Assembly: GCF_001592105.1 (NCBI RefSeq)
Contig: NZ_BCWE01000008.1
Coordinates: 62,001 to 126,000 of the forward strand
DNA from: Desulfolucanica intricata
GTDB lineage: Bacteria > Bacillota > Desulfotomaculia > Desulfotomaculales > Desulfofarciminaceae
Direction: 5' to 3'
Length of the DNA stretch: 64,000 bases
How positions within the stretch are numbered: the first letter of the stretch is position 1; every line of letters starts with the position of its first letter. Position numbers and translations under genes: made by a program. Positions 26,775-35,189 of the stretch are shown piece by piece. The notes below the pieces were generated by a model. That model ran no database searches and had not been told where the DNA came from. It was given only the letters and a program-made list of their open reading frames with translations.

Positions 26775-28343
26775 ATGCCGAATAATGTTAATATTTTGAT
26801 TATTGATGATGAAGTAGATGTTGGCAATTTCTTTCGCCGGCTGCTGCGAAACAGTGGCTATCAGGTATCGGTGGTTTTGTCCGGTAAAGAAGCCCGGGAG
26901 CAGATAAATACCCGTAGTTTTCATGTGGCGGTGGTAGATTTAAAGCTGCCGGATGCTAACGGGCTGGAACTTCTGCAGGAAATTAAGACGATTCAACCTA
27001 ACTGTGAAGTAATTATTATGACCGGCTACAGTACAACTAAAACAGCTGTTAAAGCTATTCAGTCAGGTGCCTTTGATTATATAGAAAAACCTTTTGATAA
27101 TATTACCGAAGTAGAAAGCCTTATTCATAAGGCTTTAGAATTTGGCAAGAAAGTCCTGGGTGATAATTCAAGTCAACCGGAGTGGTTGGAAACTGCTGTT
27201 AAAATCGGATTCGAAGTAGGAAATACCCCGGGTATGTTAAGACTTGTTTCTATGGCAGATAAAATTGCACGAAAAAACATCAACGTGTTAATTCACGGGG
27301 AGACCGGCACCGGTAAAGAAGTTTTGGCCCGCTTTGTGCATGCAGCCAGTAACCGTGTGGAACAACCCTTTATTGCGGTAAATTGTGGGGCACTTCCGGA
27401 AAGCCTGTTGGAAAGTGAACTTTTTGGTCATGAAAAAGGCTCTTTTACGGGGGCAAGCAGCCAGCGCAAAGGGATTTTTGAGTTAGCCAATAAGGGCACT
27501 CTTTTCCTGGACGAAGTCGGAGAGGCCAGTTTGCCTATCCAGGTTAAACTTCTGCGGGTATTAGAAACAGGAGAATTTATGCGGGTAGGCGGTGAAAAAC
27601 CGATTAAGACCGATGTGCGAGTTATTGCAGCTACCAATGTGGATTTGGAAAAGGCCGTACAGGAGAAAACCTTTCGGGAGGATCTTTTTTACCGTTTGGA
27701 TGTAGTTAGGCTTGAAATTCCACCGCTTAGGGAACGTCGGGATGATATACCTATACTGGTTAAGCATTTTTTGCAGAAATTTAATAACAAGTATGGTGAT
27801 AAAGTTCCTCAAGTTTCAGTAGATGCTATGGATTTGTTATCTAAATATTCTTGGCCGGGTAATATACGGGAGCTGTCAAACACGATTGATCACGCTATGG
27901 CTATATGTGACGGGCAAACAATTTTACCTATGCATTTGTCGGACAAGATTACCAGTCAAACATCTAAACCTCTCAAGCAGGGTGATGCTGCAGCCGGTGT
28001 AAGTAATATAACAATGCATGGGTTTAATAACCACAAGATAGCAGAGATTGAAACTCATTTAAAGAAAATCTTAGCGGAATTAGACAATCTGGAAGGAATA
28101 GACCCGTTGGAGTGGGAAGAACTGCGGCCTGTTTTGCAAGGGTTAATGAGTAAAGTGCAGAATCTTTTGGGACTTGAGGATTGTAAGCCTGATTATCCTC
28201 TAAACCTCCAGGAGGTCGAAGCGATTACTATCTCCAAAGCCTTAAATTATTGTGAAGGGAATATCAGTATGGCGGCCAAAGCTTTAGGAATCGGACGCAA
28301 TACACTGTATCGTAAGATTAAAGACTACCGGGTGAGTGTTTAG
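26775..28343 (+). CDS. Sigma-54-dependent response regulator (NtrC family)
   Basis: A 522-residue activator: receiver domain with phospho-acceptor D55 ([11 protein letters not shown]), AAA+ domain with Walker A GETGTGKE (from G175), the sigma-54 contact loop GSFTGA (G222), Walker B LFLDEVGE, and a C-terminal Fis-type helix-turn-helix ([16 protein letters not shown]). About 100 residues separate the AAA+ and DNA-binding parts. ATG at 26775 follows GAGGGGTGAG; the frame is open upstream inside the kinase gene, but the conserved start is here. It very likely drives the two sigma-54 promoters at 22502 and 28512, which flank this gene group. Confidence 0.95.
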   Translation: MPNNVNILIIDDEVDVGNFFRRLLRNSGYQVSVVLSGKEAREQINTRSFHVAVVDLKLPDANGLELLQEIKTIQPNCEVIIMTGYSTTKTAVKAIQSGAFDYIEKPFDNITEVESLIHKALEFGKKVLGDNSSQPEWLETAVKIGFEVGNTPGMLRLVSMADKIARKNINVLIHGETGTGKEVLARFVHAASNRVEQPFIAVNCGALPESLLESELFGHEKGSFTGASSQRKGIFELANKGTLFLDEVGEASLPIQVKLLRVLETGEFMRVGGEKPIKTDVRVIAATNVDLEKAVQEKTFREDLFYRLDVVRLEIPPLRERRDDIPILVKHFLQKFNNKYGDKVPQVSVDAMDLLSKYSWPGNIRELSNTIDHAMAICDGQTILPMHLSDKITSQTSKPLKQGDAAAGVSNITMHGFNNHKIAEIETHLKKILAELDNLEGIDPLEWEELRPVLQGLMSKVQNLLGLEDCKPDYPLNLQEVEAITISKALNYCEGNISMAAKALGIGRNTLYRKIKDYRVSV

Positions 28344-28349
28344 AAATAC

Positions 28350-28408
28350 TGTTTCAAAATGAAAACACAAAATGTATCAAAATGAAACATCTGTTTTATA
28401 GTGGAGCA
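28350..28408. promoter_or_regulatory. Three tandem dyads, candidate activator (UAS) sites for the aldehyde oxidoreductase
   Basis: TGTTTCAAAATGAAAACA (28350-28367), TGTATCAAAATGAAACA (28373-28389) and TGTTTTATAGTGGAGCA (28392-28408) follow one dyad pattern at about 19-23 bp spacing. A lone half site TGTTTCA occurs at 28467. They lie about 105-160 bases upstream of the sigma-54 promoter. Confidence 0.7.
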
Positions 28409-28479
28409 GGGCAGCGTACAGTTTGAGAACAATTTTGACTTAAAAAATTATAGGCAGCTAATACCATGTTTCAAAAGCT

Positions 28480-28499
28480 ATACTTTTCAGAAAGTATAA
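28480..28499. promoter_or_regulatory. Inverted repeat near the sigma-54 promoter
   Basis: TATACTTTTCAGAAAGTATA is a perfect 8-base inverted repeat around TCAG, 13 bases before the -24 element. It could bind a second regulator. Confidence 0.35.
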
Positions 28500-28511
28500 A
28501 AATTTATGTAA

Positions 28512-28527
28512 TGGTATGACTTTTGCA
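28512..28527 (+). promoter_or_regulatory. Sigma-54 promoter of the aldehyde oxidoreductase gene
   Basis: TGGTATGACTTTTGCA: GG and GC are correctly spaced for the -24/-12 elements. It points at the gene beginning at 28605. Confidence 0.82.
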
Positions 28528-28604
28528 CCTATTTGTGTGTGATAAATAATTTTCTTAAAATTAATTGATTAGAGAAATAAAAAAATCACAAGGGGGAAAA
28601 TTCT

Positions 28605-30329
28605 GTGTCTAAAATTATTCGCATAAACATGACCACCCAAGAAATTAAAGTTGAAGAAGTTAATGATGAATATAAAATGCTGGGTGGCCGTGCTTTAACT
28701 TCTAAAATAGTATTTGATGAAGTACCTGCTGCCTGTGAGCCGCTGGGTAAATATAACAAACTAGTATTTGCCCCAGGACTGCTTTCCGGGACCAGTGCTC
28801 CTTCATCCGGTCGTCTTTCTGTAGGCGGTAAAAGCCCGCTGACCGGTGGAATTAAAGAATCTAACGCAGGTGGTATTTCCGCTCAGAAATTTGCCAACTT
28901 GGGTATTAAAGCTTTGGTTGTAGAAGGACAGGCTGAGAAAGGAAAGTACTTCCTCTTGAAGCTTTCTGAAGAAGGTCAAAAAATACTGCCTGCTGATGAT
29001 TTAGTAGGTAAAGGAACTTATGAGATAACCGAAATTTTGCGGGAGCGCTTTGGCCGCAAGGTTGGCGTAATTACCATCGGCCCTGCCGGTGATATGCTCA
29101 TGGCTAATGCCGGTATCGCCACCAACGATGCTGAGGGTAACTCCAGCCGTTATGCCGGACGTGGCGGTTTAGGTGCTGTAATGGGCAGCAAAGGTCTCAA
29201 AGCCATTGTAATTGATTCTGCCAGGACTTTTGATGCTCCTGTTCATGATAAGGAAAGATTTAAAGCTGCTGCTAAGAAGTTTGCGGACATTTTACTTAAG
29301 CACCCTGTGTGTGGTGAAGGACTACCTGCTTTTGGCACCAATATATTAATGAACATTATTAATGAAGCCGGTGCTCTTCCCACCAGGAACTTTTCCAGAG
29401 GACGTTTTGAGAAGGCCAACGAGGTCAGTGGTGAGAAACTGGCTGAAGTAGCTAAGGCCCGCGGCGGTAAAGCAACCCACGCCTGCCACCCGGGCTGTGT
29501 AATGCGCTGCTCCAACGTTTACCCGATGCCGGACGGTAAGGTATGCTCTCCGATCGAATACGAGTCAGCCTGGGCCTTTGGTCCCCATCTGGAAGTTGGG
29601 GATCTTGATGCTGTTGCTAAAATGAATTATATCTGCAATGATATCGGGCTTGATACTATTGAAGCAGGTGCTGCTCTGGGGGTTTTGATGGAAGCCGAAA
29701 TAATTCCCTGGGGTGATGCAAAAGCAGCCATTAAGGTGCTGGAAGAGATTGGTCAGGGAACTCCGCTTGGACGCATCGTTGGGCAGGGTGCTTCCTTTAC
29801 CGGTAAGGCCTTTGGGGTGACTAAGGTTGCCAGCGTTAAAGGCCAGCATATGCCGGCCTATGACCCGCGTACCTGTAAAGGTAACGGTGTTACTTATGCC
29901 ACCACCCCGATGGGAGCCGACCATACTGCCGGTTATGCTGTAACTGCTAACATTCTCAAAGTGGGTGGCTTTGTTGACCCGCTGAAAAAGGAGGGTCAGG
30001 TAGAACTTTCCCGCAACCTGCAGGTAGCTACTGCTGCCGTTGACAGTACCGGGCTATGTTTGTTTGTGGCCTTTGCCATTCTGGATAATCCGGAAGGTTT
30101 ACCCACTATAGTAGAAATGCTTAACGCACAGTACGGTCTTGAGCTAACTGTTGAGGACGTTGTGACTCTGGGGCAAAAAATTCTCAAAGTTGAGCGAGAA
30201 TTTAATAAGCAAGCCGGCTTTACCAATGTTCATGACCGCCTGCCGGAATTTTTTAATGAAGATCTGCCTCCGCATAATGTAAACTTTGGTATTACAAATG
30301 AGGAATTGGACGAAGTATTTAATTTCTAA
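28605..30329 (+). CDS. aor: Tungsten-type aldehyde:ferredoxin oxidoreductase
   Basis: AOR-family enzyme of 574 residues that interconverts aldehydes and carboxylates with ferredoxin, using a tungsto- or molybdopterin and a 4Fe-4S cluster. The N-terminal domain is typical (RALTSKIVFDEV; FAPGLLSGTSAPSSGRLSVG; GRGGLGAVMGSKGLKAIV). Cluster cysteines are probably those in THACHPGCVMRCSN plus the later one in DSTGLCLF; the spacing reads C-x3-C-x3-C. GTG at 28605 follows AAGGGGGA. The sigma-54 promoter and activator upstream and the pterin cofactor genes downstream fit a role in alcohol or aldehyde metabolism. Confidence 0.95.
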   Translation: MSKIIRINMTTQEIKVEEVNDEYKMLGGRALTSKIVFDEVPAACEPLGKYNKLVFAPGLLSGTSAPSSGRLSVGGKSPLTGGIKESNAGGISAQKFANLGIKALVVEGQAEKGKYFLLKLSEEGQKILPADDLVGKGTYEITEILRERFGRKVGVITIGPAGDMLMANAGIATNDAEGNSSRYAGRGGLGAVMGSKGLKAIVIDSARTFDAPVHDKERFKAAAKKFADILLKHPVCGEGLPAFGTNILMNIINEAGALPTRNFSRGRFEKANEVSGEKLAEVAKARGGKATHACHPGCVMRCSNVYPMPDGKVCSPIEYESAWAFGPHLEVGDLDAVAKMNYICNDIGLDTIEAGAALGVLMEAEIIPWGDAKAAIKVLEEIGQGTPLGRIVGQGASFTGKAFGVTKVASVKGQHMPAYDPRTCKGNGVTYATTPMGADHTAGYAVTANILKVGGFVDPLKKEGQVELSRNLQVATAAVDSTGLCLFVAFAILDNPEGLPTIVEMLNAQYGLELTVEDVVTLGQKILKVEREFNKQAGFTNVHDRLPEFFNEDLPPHNVNFGITNEELDEVFNF

Positions 30330-30342
30330 GATAAGCCGGCGA

Positions 30343-30375
30343 GGCTGCGGGCTTGCCCGCAGCCTTAAACTTTAT
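30343..30375 (+). terminator. Strong hairpin after the aldehyde oxidoreductase gene
   Basis: GGCTGCGGGC (30343-30352) pairs with GCCCGCAGCC (30355-30364), then TTAAACTTTATGCTTTTC. A likely terminator with a weak U tract. Confidence 0.7.
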
Positions 30376-30386
30376 GCTTTTCTAAG

Positions 30387-30435
30387 TGTAAAGTAGTAAA
30401 TGATTTTCTTTCTGCAGAGAATTTTTGCTGCATAA
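30387..30435. repeat. Dispersed intergenic element, copy 2
   Basis: Partner of 16119-16167: 38 of 49 positions agree without gaps. The inner TTCT/AGAA stem is kept, the loop differs, and the outer pairing GTAG/CTAC becomes GTAG/CTGC through a wobble. Confidence 0.55.
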
Positions 30436-30452
30436 AGGAATATTCTGATTAT

Positions 30453-30482
30453 TGTAGAATTAACTTAATGAATGTAGAATTA
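30453..30482. promoter_or_regulatory. Direct repeat upstream of moaD
   Basis: TGTAGAATTA occurs at 30453-30462 and 30473-30482, exactly 20 bp apart. Possible operator for the ModE-like regulator encoded two genes on; no direct evidence. Confidence 0.35.
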
Positions 30483-30506
30483 GTTGTAAGAAGGAGGTGT
30501 TCTCCT

Positions 30507-30746
30507 TTGCAGTTGGAAGTGCGTGTTTTTGCCGGGCTGGAAAAATATGTTTCCGGGGCCCGTTTTGGTGAACCTTTGTATCTGGATTTTCCTGAAGGAA
30601 CAACAGGCCGGGACTTGATTCAAAAACTTAACATTCCGGAAGAGCAAATATTTTCAATTTTGATTAACGGTGTGCAAAAAAAACTTGATGATGTATTACA
30701 AGACGCAGACCGGATATCACTTTTCCCGCCGGTTGGTGGTGGTTAG
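30507..30746 (+). CDS. moaD: MoaD-like sulfur carrier
   Basis: Ubiquitin-fold sulfur carrier of 79 residues ending in the required GG (LFPPVGGG), part of molybdopterin synthase, which adds the dithiolene sulfurs to the pterin. TTG at 30507 follows AAGGAGGTG at 30491 and gives the strand start QLEVRVFAGLEKY. The frame extends upstream to 30468 but without a better start. It follows the aldehyde oxidoreductase gene, and such MoaD homologues often accompany AOR for its bis-pterin cofactor. The next gene starts directly after the stop. Confidence 0.9.
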   Translation: MQLEVRVFAGLEKYVSGARFGEPLYLDFPEGTTGRDLIQKLNIPEEQIFSILINGVQKKLDDVLQDADRISLFPPVGGG

Positions 30747-31076
30747 ATGAATTTTGGTTATAAGGTTTGGCTGGAAAGAGAAGGAGTAATTTTAGGAGAG
30801 GGGTTATATAACCTTCTTATTCAAATTAAAAAGACAGGTTCTATTTCACGGGCTGCGGCAGGTTTAAATATGTCCTACCGGTCAGCTTGGGGTAAGATTA
30901 AAGAAGCCGAAAAACGCTGGGGAGTTAATTTGGTAAAAACCTGGGTTGGGGGTGAAACCGGCGGTGGGGCCAAGCTTACCGGACAAGCTGTTCAATTAAT
31001 TAATCAGTATGATAAATTCAGGCTTGAAGTGGACAAAGCTATTAAAGAAGTCTACCACAGGCATTTCGGGACATAA
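30747..31076 (+). CDS. ModE-type winged-helix regulator, DNA-binding domain only
   Basis: A 109-residue protein consisting of the ModE N-terminal LysR-like HTH: LLIQIKKTGSISRAAAGLNM, then SYRSAWGKIKEAEKRWG and GGETGGGAKLT. It lacks the C-terminal molbindin domains that bind molybdate in full ModE, so it must respond to another cue or to a partner. ATG at 30747 directly follows the moaD stop (TAG-ATG), so the two are coupled. It probably regulates the pterin genes here. Confidence 0.9.
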   Translation: MNFGYKVWLEREGVILGEGLYNLLIQIKKTGSISRAAAGLNMSYRSAWGKIKEAEKRWGVNLVKTWVGGETGGGAKLTGQAVQLINQYDKFRLEVDKAIKEVYHRHFGT

Positions 31077-31170
31077 AAAATAAAAAATTTTTTTAAGTAG
31101 GCGTTATGTTTGGCGAAGCATAAGGGCTCCCGTGGTGCGATTTAATCTAATATTGAATGAAGGTGATTGG

Positions 31171-32151
31171 ATGCTGGATGGTTACATGCGGGAGATTAAT
31201 TATTTGAGGGTTTCGGTTACTGATCGCTGCAACCTTCGCTGTATCTACTGTATGCCGCCGGATGGTATTGAAATGGCCCGGCATGAAGATATCTTAAGTT
31301 TGGAAGAGATAGAGCAGGTAATCCGGGCAGCGGCTGATATAGGGGTAAGAAAAATACGTTTTACCGGTGGTGAACCCCTGGTGCGGAAGGGGTTGGTAGA
31401 GCTGGTTGAAAGAACTGCGGCTATCCCCACCATAGATGATATTGCTCTTACCACCAACGGAGTCTTCCTGCCTCAGTATGGCGAGGCATTAAAGGAAGCC
31501 GGCCTTAATAGGGTAAATATCAGCCTGGATACCCTGCGGGAGGATCGTTTCCAAAAGATTACCCGTCTTGGTCAATTGGCAGATGTGTGGAAAGGCATCA
31601 ACACGGCTTTAAGGCTGGGTCTAAACCCGATTAAGATTAATAATGTGATTATGCTTGGAATAAATGATGATGAAGTCCTGGATTTTGTCAGGTTAACTAC
31701 AGAGCAGCCGCTGCACGTGCGTTTTATTGAATTAATGCCTATCGGTTCAAATAATACCTGGACTGAGGGGCGGTACATCTCAAATGACCAGGTGAGAAAT
31801 ACTATTATTAAATTTTTCGGTGAACTGCAAGAAGAGAAAAAAGTAGCCGGTAATGGGCCGGCCCGGTATTATCGCCTGCCGGGTGCTCCGGGGACCATCG
31901 GTTTTATTTCAGCAATTAGTAGTCACTTCTGTAATCAATGCAACCGCCTGCGTTTAACCAGCATGGGTACTTTACGCTCCTGCCTGTACTCAGAGCAGGA
32001 AGTAGACTTAAAAGTTCCGCTGCGTCAGGGGGCGGGCAGAAAGGAACTAAGGCAGTTAATTGCCCGGGCGGTTAAGCTAAAGCCTGAAAAACATAAAATG
32101 AATGAAGGTTGGCAGGATAAAGAGAGAGTTATGTTTCAGATTGGGGGGTAA
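31171..32151 (+). CDS. moaA: GTP 3',8-cyclase
   Basis: Radical SAM enzyme that starts molybdopterin synthesis by cyclising GTP. The N-terminal SAM cluster is DRCNLRCIYCMPP; the C-terminal cluster that binds substrate is in FCNQCNRLRLTSMGTLRSCL; the product ends in GG as is usual for active MoaA. ATG at 31171 follows GAAGGTGATT and gives 326 residues; the reading from 31132 adds residues foreign to the family. moaC follows after 3 bases. A TTATGTTT/AAGCATAA hairpin lies in the leader near 31103. Confidence 0.96.
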   Translation: MLDGYMREINYLRVSVTDRCNLRCIYCMPPDGIEMARHEDILSLEEIEQVIRAAADIGVRKIRFTGGEPLVRKGLVELVERTAAIPTIDDIALTTNGVFLPQYGEALKEAGLNRVNISLDTLREDRFQKITRLGQLADVWKGINTALRLGLNPIKINNVIMLGINDDEVLDFVRLTTEQPLHVRFIELMPIGSNNTWTEGRYISNDQVRNTIIKFFGELQEEKKVAGNGPARYYRLPGAPGTIGFISAISSHFCNQCNRLRLTSMGTLRSCLYSEQEVDLKVPLRQGAGRKELRQLIARAVKLKPEKHKMNEGWQDKERVMFQIGG

Positions 32152-32154
32152 AAG

Positions 32155-32646
32155 TTGCCGGAACTAACTCATTTTGACGCCCGAGGGCGGGCCCGCATGG
32201 TAGATGTGGGCGGTAAGTCCGATACTGAACGGGAAGCTGTGGCCAGGGGTGAAATTATTATGCAGCCGGAGACTTTAAAACTAATCGAAGAGGGCGACAT
32301 GTCCAAAGGAGACGTATTAGGTGTGGCCCGGGTAGCCGGAATTATGGCTGCCAAGGAAACAGGACGCCTTATCCCCATGGCACATCCCATTATGGTTACC
32401 GGTTCAGGGATTGATTTTCGCTACAGGTACCCGGATACAATTGAAATAGAGGCAAGGGTACGTACCACCGGCAAAACCGGTGTGGAAATGGAAGCTCTAA
32501 CCGCCGTTAGTGTAGCGGCGTTGACCATATATGATATGTGTAAGGCCGTTGACAAGGGTATGACCATTCAAAACGTTCGCTTGATACTAAAAACCGGCGG
32601 CAAAAGTGGAAAATTTGAACGTGAGGGAGAAATAGCATGGGAATAA
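32155..32646 (+). CDS. moaC: Cyclic pyranopterin monophosphate synthase
   Basis: Converts the MoaA product to cyclic pyranopterin monophosphate. The 163-residue sequence has the family segments [51 protein letters not shown] and KTGGKSG. TTG at 32155 follows a GGGGGGT ribosome binding site at the end of moaA. Its last codons overlap the MOSC gene by 10 bases, so the pterin operon is tightly coupled. Confidence 0.96.
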   Translation: MPELTHFDARGRARMVDVGGKSDTEREAVARGEIIMQPETLKLIEEGDMSKGDVLGVARVAGIMAAKETGRLIPMAHPIMVTGSGIDFRYRYPDTIEIEARVRTTGKTGVEMEALTAVSVAALTIYDMCKAVDKGMTIQNVRLILKTGGKSGKFEREGEIAWE

Positions 32647-33077
32647 TTAAAGCTGTATGTACAAGCCCGGAAAAGGGGATGCGTAAAAAAAATATCGGCC
32701 GGGGTGAACTGCTTGTGGGGCACGGGCTGAAAGATGATGCCCATGCCGGGCCATGGCACCGTCAGGTTAGTCTTTTAGCCATGGAAAGTATTCAAAAAAT
32801 GGTGGATAAGGGACTGAATGTCGGTCCCGGGGACTTTGCTGAAAATATTACCACAGAGGGAATGGATTTATTGTCTATTCCGGTAGGTACCAAAATCAAG
32901 TTAGGGGAAGAAGCCGTTGGTGAAGTTACCCAGATTGGTAAGAAATGTCATACGCGCTGTGCTATTTACGAACAAGCCGGGGATTGTGTTTTTCCCCGGG
33001 AAGGAATATTTATTCAGATATTAAAGGGGGGTAAAGTTAAAGTGGGAGATAGCATAGAGGTGATTCCTAATGTTTAA
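32637..33077 (+). CDS. MOSC-domain protein
   Basis: A 146-residue stand-alone MOSC domain, a fold that binds molybdenum-cofactor sulfur or pterin (as in the Moco sulfurase C-terminus and YiiM). Visible features are [17 protein letters not shown] and a conserved cysteine in [15 protein letters not shown]. It begins inside moaC and ends 8 bases into mogA. In this operon it may sulfurate or carry the finished cofactor; the reaction is not known. Confidence 0.92.
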   Translation: MGIIKAVCTSPEKGMRKKNIGRGELLVGHGLKDDAHAGPWHRQVSLLAMESIQKMVDKGLNVGPGDFAENITTEGMDLLSIPVGTKIKLGEEAVGEVTQIGKKCHTRCAIYEQAGDCVFPREGIFIQILKGGKVKVGDSIEVIPNV

Positions 33078-33561
33078 GGTTGGGATTGTAACTGTCAGTG
33101 ACAAAGGCTCTAAAGGAGATCGTGAGGATTTAAGCGGTCAGGCCATTCGAGAAGTTATAACAACCGGGTTGGCAGCGGAAGTCACTCACTATGCAATTAT
33201 CCCGGATGAGATAGATCAAATAAAAGAAACTTTGATTGAGTATGCGGATGTTATAGGAGTGGATTTAATTTTAACCACCGGTGGAACCGGATTTGCTCCC
33301 AGGGATTGGACCCCTGAGGCTACTCGTGAAGTAGTAGAACGCTTGGTGCCCGGTATTCCCGAGGTGATGCGGGCGGTAAGTTTAACCAAAACTAACCGGG
33401 CTATGCTTAGCCGGGCTGCAGCAGGTATTCGTGGAAAAACTTTAATTATAAATCTGCCGGGCAGCCCGAAGGCGGTACGGGAATGTTTGGAAGCGGTGGT
33501 ACCTGCCCTGCAGCACGGCCTGGAAATATTGAAAGGTGAAGCCGGTGAGTGTGCCCGGTGA
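33070..33561 (+). CDS. mogA: Molybdopterin adenylyltransferase-like protein (MogA/MoaB)
   Basis: A 163-residue MPT-binding domain protein that activates molybdopterin with AMP before metal insertion. Conserved features are VGIVTVSDKGSKGDREDLSG, DLILTTGGTGFAPRD, PGIPEVMR and LIINLPGSPKAVREC. It lies in the overlapping operon between MOSC and mobB. A separate MoeA for metal insertion is not in this window. Confidence 0.94.
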   Translation: MFKVGIVTVSDKGSKGDREDLSGQAIREVITTGLAAEVTHYAIIPDEIDQIKETLIEYADVIGVDLILTTGGTGFAPRDWTPEATREVVERLVPGIPEVMRAVSLTKTNRAMLSRAAAGIRGKTLIINLPGSPKAVRECLEAVVPALQHGLEILKGEAGECAR

Positions 33562-34055
33562 GCACTAAAAGACCTCCGGTAATAGCGGTTTGGGGGACTT
33601 CTAATACCGGAAAGACTACTTTTTTACAGAAGTTAATTGCTGAAATGAAAAACCGCGGTTTTCGTGTGGGTACAATCAAGCATACTCATCATGAGGTTGA
33701 AATCGATCAGCCGGGAAAGGATACCTGGCTGCATGCCAGGGCCGGGGCTGAAGCTGTGGTTTTAGCTTCACCGGGAAAGTTAACTTTACTCAAAAGTGTG
33801 TCCGGTGATCCTGCTCTGGAGCAAGCTGTTGAACTACATAAGGATATGGACTTAATTTTGGTGGAGGGCTACAAAAAAGCTAAAATACCCAAGATTGCGA
33901 TTTTAAGAAGGGGAATCGCGGAAAAGCCAATCTCCTGGACCGAGGATTTAATTGCAGTGGTCAGTGATTTTAATTTTGCTGCTGCTGTGCCGGTTTACGG
34001 ACCGGACAATGCCGGTGGTGTTGCCGATCTGATAGAAGAAAAATATTTAAAATAA
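33558..34055 (+). CDS. mobB: MobB-type GTP-binding protein
   Basis: P-loop GTPase linked to formation of dinucleotide forms of the molybdenum/tungsten cofactor. Walker A is WGTSNTGKTTFLQKL, followed by GTIKHTHHEVEIDQPGKDTW and DLILVEGYKKAKIPKI, all typical of MobB. GTG at 33558 overlaps the mogA stop as GTGA and gives 165 residues; GTG at 33549 is an alternative. It is the last gene of the pterin operon and ends at a bidirectional terminator. Confidence 0.94.
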   Translation: MSTKRPPVIAVWGTSNTGKTTFLQKLIAEMKNRGFRVGTIKHTHHEVEIDQPGKDTWLHARAGAEAVVLASPGKLTLLKSVSGDPALEQAVELHKDMDLILVEGYKKAKIPKIAILRRGIAEKPISWTEDLIAVVSDFNFAAAVPVYGPDNAGGVADLIEEKYLK

Positions 34056-34057
34056 AG

Positions 34058-34083
34058 AAAGACGCCTGGTGTTAGGCGTCTTT
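34058..34083. terminator. Bidirectional terminator between mobB and sspH
   Basis: AAAGACGCCT (34058-34067) pairs with AGGCGTCTTT (34074-34083). It separates two convergent genes. Confidence 0.85.
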
Positions 34084-34091
34084 AACTATAA

Positions 34092-34271
34092 CTATCCTTC
34101 AGTAAGTTCACTTACCGGTAGGCTCATTTTTTGTCCGGGGGAAGTTTCCATTCTGACAAGTGCAGTGTTATTATCAGCATTAAGCCTTTCAATCCATACC
34201 GGTGAGCCATTATGTAATACCCTGATGTTTTCGGGTGAATTGAAAATTTCCTGTGCTCTCTCGAAATTCAT
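34092..34271 (-). CDS. sspH: Small acid-soluble spore protein, SspH type
   Basis: A 59-residue minus-strand gene starting at ATG 34271 behind GGAGATGGTGAT. The sequence begins MNFERAQEIFNSPENIRVLH, continues NGSPVWIERL and ends PVSELTEG, matching the H-type SASP pattern (RAxEIxxSPxxxxVxxNGxPVWI). SspH-type proteins are minor core proteins made in the forespore. Length agrees with the family. It shares its terminator with mobB. Confidence 0.88.
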   Translation of the reverse strand: MNFERAQEIFNSPENIRVLHNGSPVWIERLNADNNTALVRMETSPGQKMSLPVSELTEG

Positions 34272-34426
34272 ATCACCATCTCCTTAATGAAAATTTTATA
34301 ATATTTTTCTCGAAAATTATTATAATTATGTCTTTTTAAAAAAATATACTTTTGATTGAAATAAATGTATATAATTTAGTGAAAAGGAAATAATATTCGT
34401 AACCTCAGAACCTTCCTAATCTCCCT

Positions 34427-34460
34427 GCCCCCGCCAAAAAGATGGCGGGGGCCCCTTTAT
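34427..34460. terminator. GC-rich hairpin upstream of the response regulator
   Basis: GCCCCCGCC (34427-34435) pairs perfectly with GGCGGGGGC (34444-34452), followed on the plus strand by CCCTTTATTCT. It could be a terminator or leader structure ahead of the two-component genes. Confidence 0.5.
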
Positions 34461-34500
34461 TCTGGTAGAATATAGATAGGAGATAAGGAGGTTTTATGTT

Positions 34501-35187
34501 TTGACTCGGATATTAATTGTAGATGATGAAAAATTTTTGGTAAAAGGATTATGTCACAGCTTAAAGCAGGAAGGTTACGAAGTTCTCACTGCTTATGACG
34601 GGCTTACAGCTTTGGAATTAATTGAGGAAAATCAGATAGATTTAATAATATTGGATATTATGCTGCCGAAAATGAACGGCTTGGAGGTATGCCGGGAAAT
34701 CCGGAAAAATAAGGAAACACCAATTATTATGCTTACTGCTAAGGGAGAGGATGTGGATAAAATAATTGGTCTGGAATTGGGAGCAGATGACTATCTTGCG
34801 AAACCTTTCAATACCAGGGAACTGCTGGCCCGCATCAAGGCTGTCTTAAAACGTACCAAGGCAAACAACTCTAACGACAAAGATAAGGTAGTCCGCGTCA
34901 AGCCTCTCGAAATTAACGGTTCCAGGCGCAAAGTAACTGTGGATGGCCAGCCGGTCGAGCTAACTTCTAAAGAGTTTGACCTTCTATATCTATTAGCCCG
35001 GCATCCGGGTCGGGTTTATACCAGAGAAAACCTATTGGATTTGGTTTGGGGGTCCCATTATTACAGTGACCTGCGTACGGTAGATGTACATGTGCGGAGA
35101 ATTAGAGAAAAAATCGAAAAAGTACCCAATAAACCTGAACTAATCCTGACCAAGTGGGGTGTAGGTTATTATTTTAAGGAGTTTTAG
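34501..35187 (+). CDS. OmpR/PhoB-family response regulator
   Basis: A 228-residue regulator: receiver domain (ILIVDDEKFLVKGL; LIILDIMLPKMNGLE; LTAKGEDVDKIIGLELGADD) and winged-helix output domain (PVELTSKEFDLLYLL; RTVDVHVRRIREKIE; ILTKWGVGYYF). TTG at 34501 follows AAGGAGG. It pairs with the kinase that starts three bases later. The pair resembles PhoP-PhoR or WalR-WalK; which signal it reads cannot be told from sequence. Confidence 0.94.
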   Translation: MTRILIVDDEKFLVKGLCHSLKQEGYEVLTAYDGLTALELIEENQIDLIILDIMLPKMNGLEVCREIRKNKETPIIMLTAKGEDVDKIIGLELGADDYLAKPFNTRELLARIKAVLKRTKANNSNDKDKVVRVKPLEINGSRRKVTVDGQPVELTSKEFDLLYLLARHPGRVYTRENLLDLVWGSHYYSDLRTVDVHVRRIREKIEKVPNKPELILTKWGVGYYFKEF

Positions 35188-35189
35188 TA

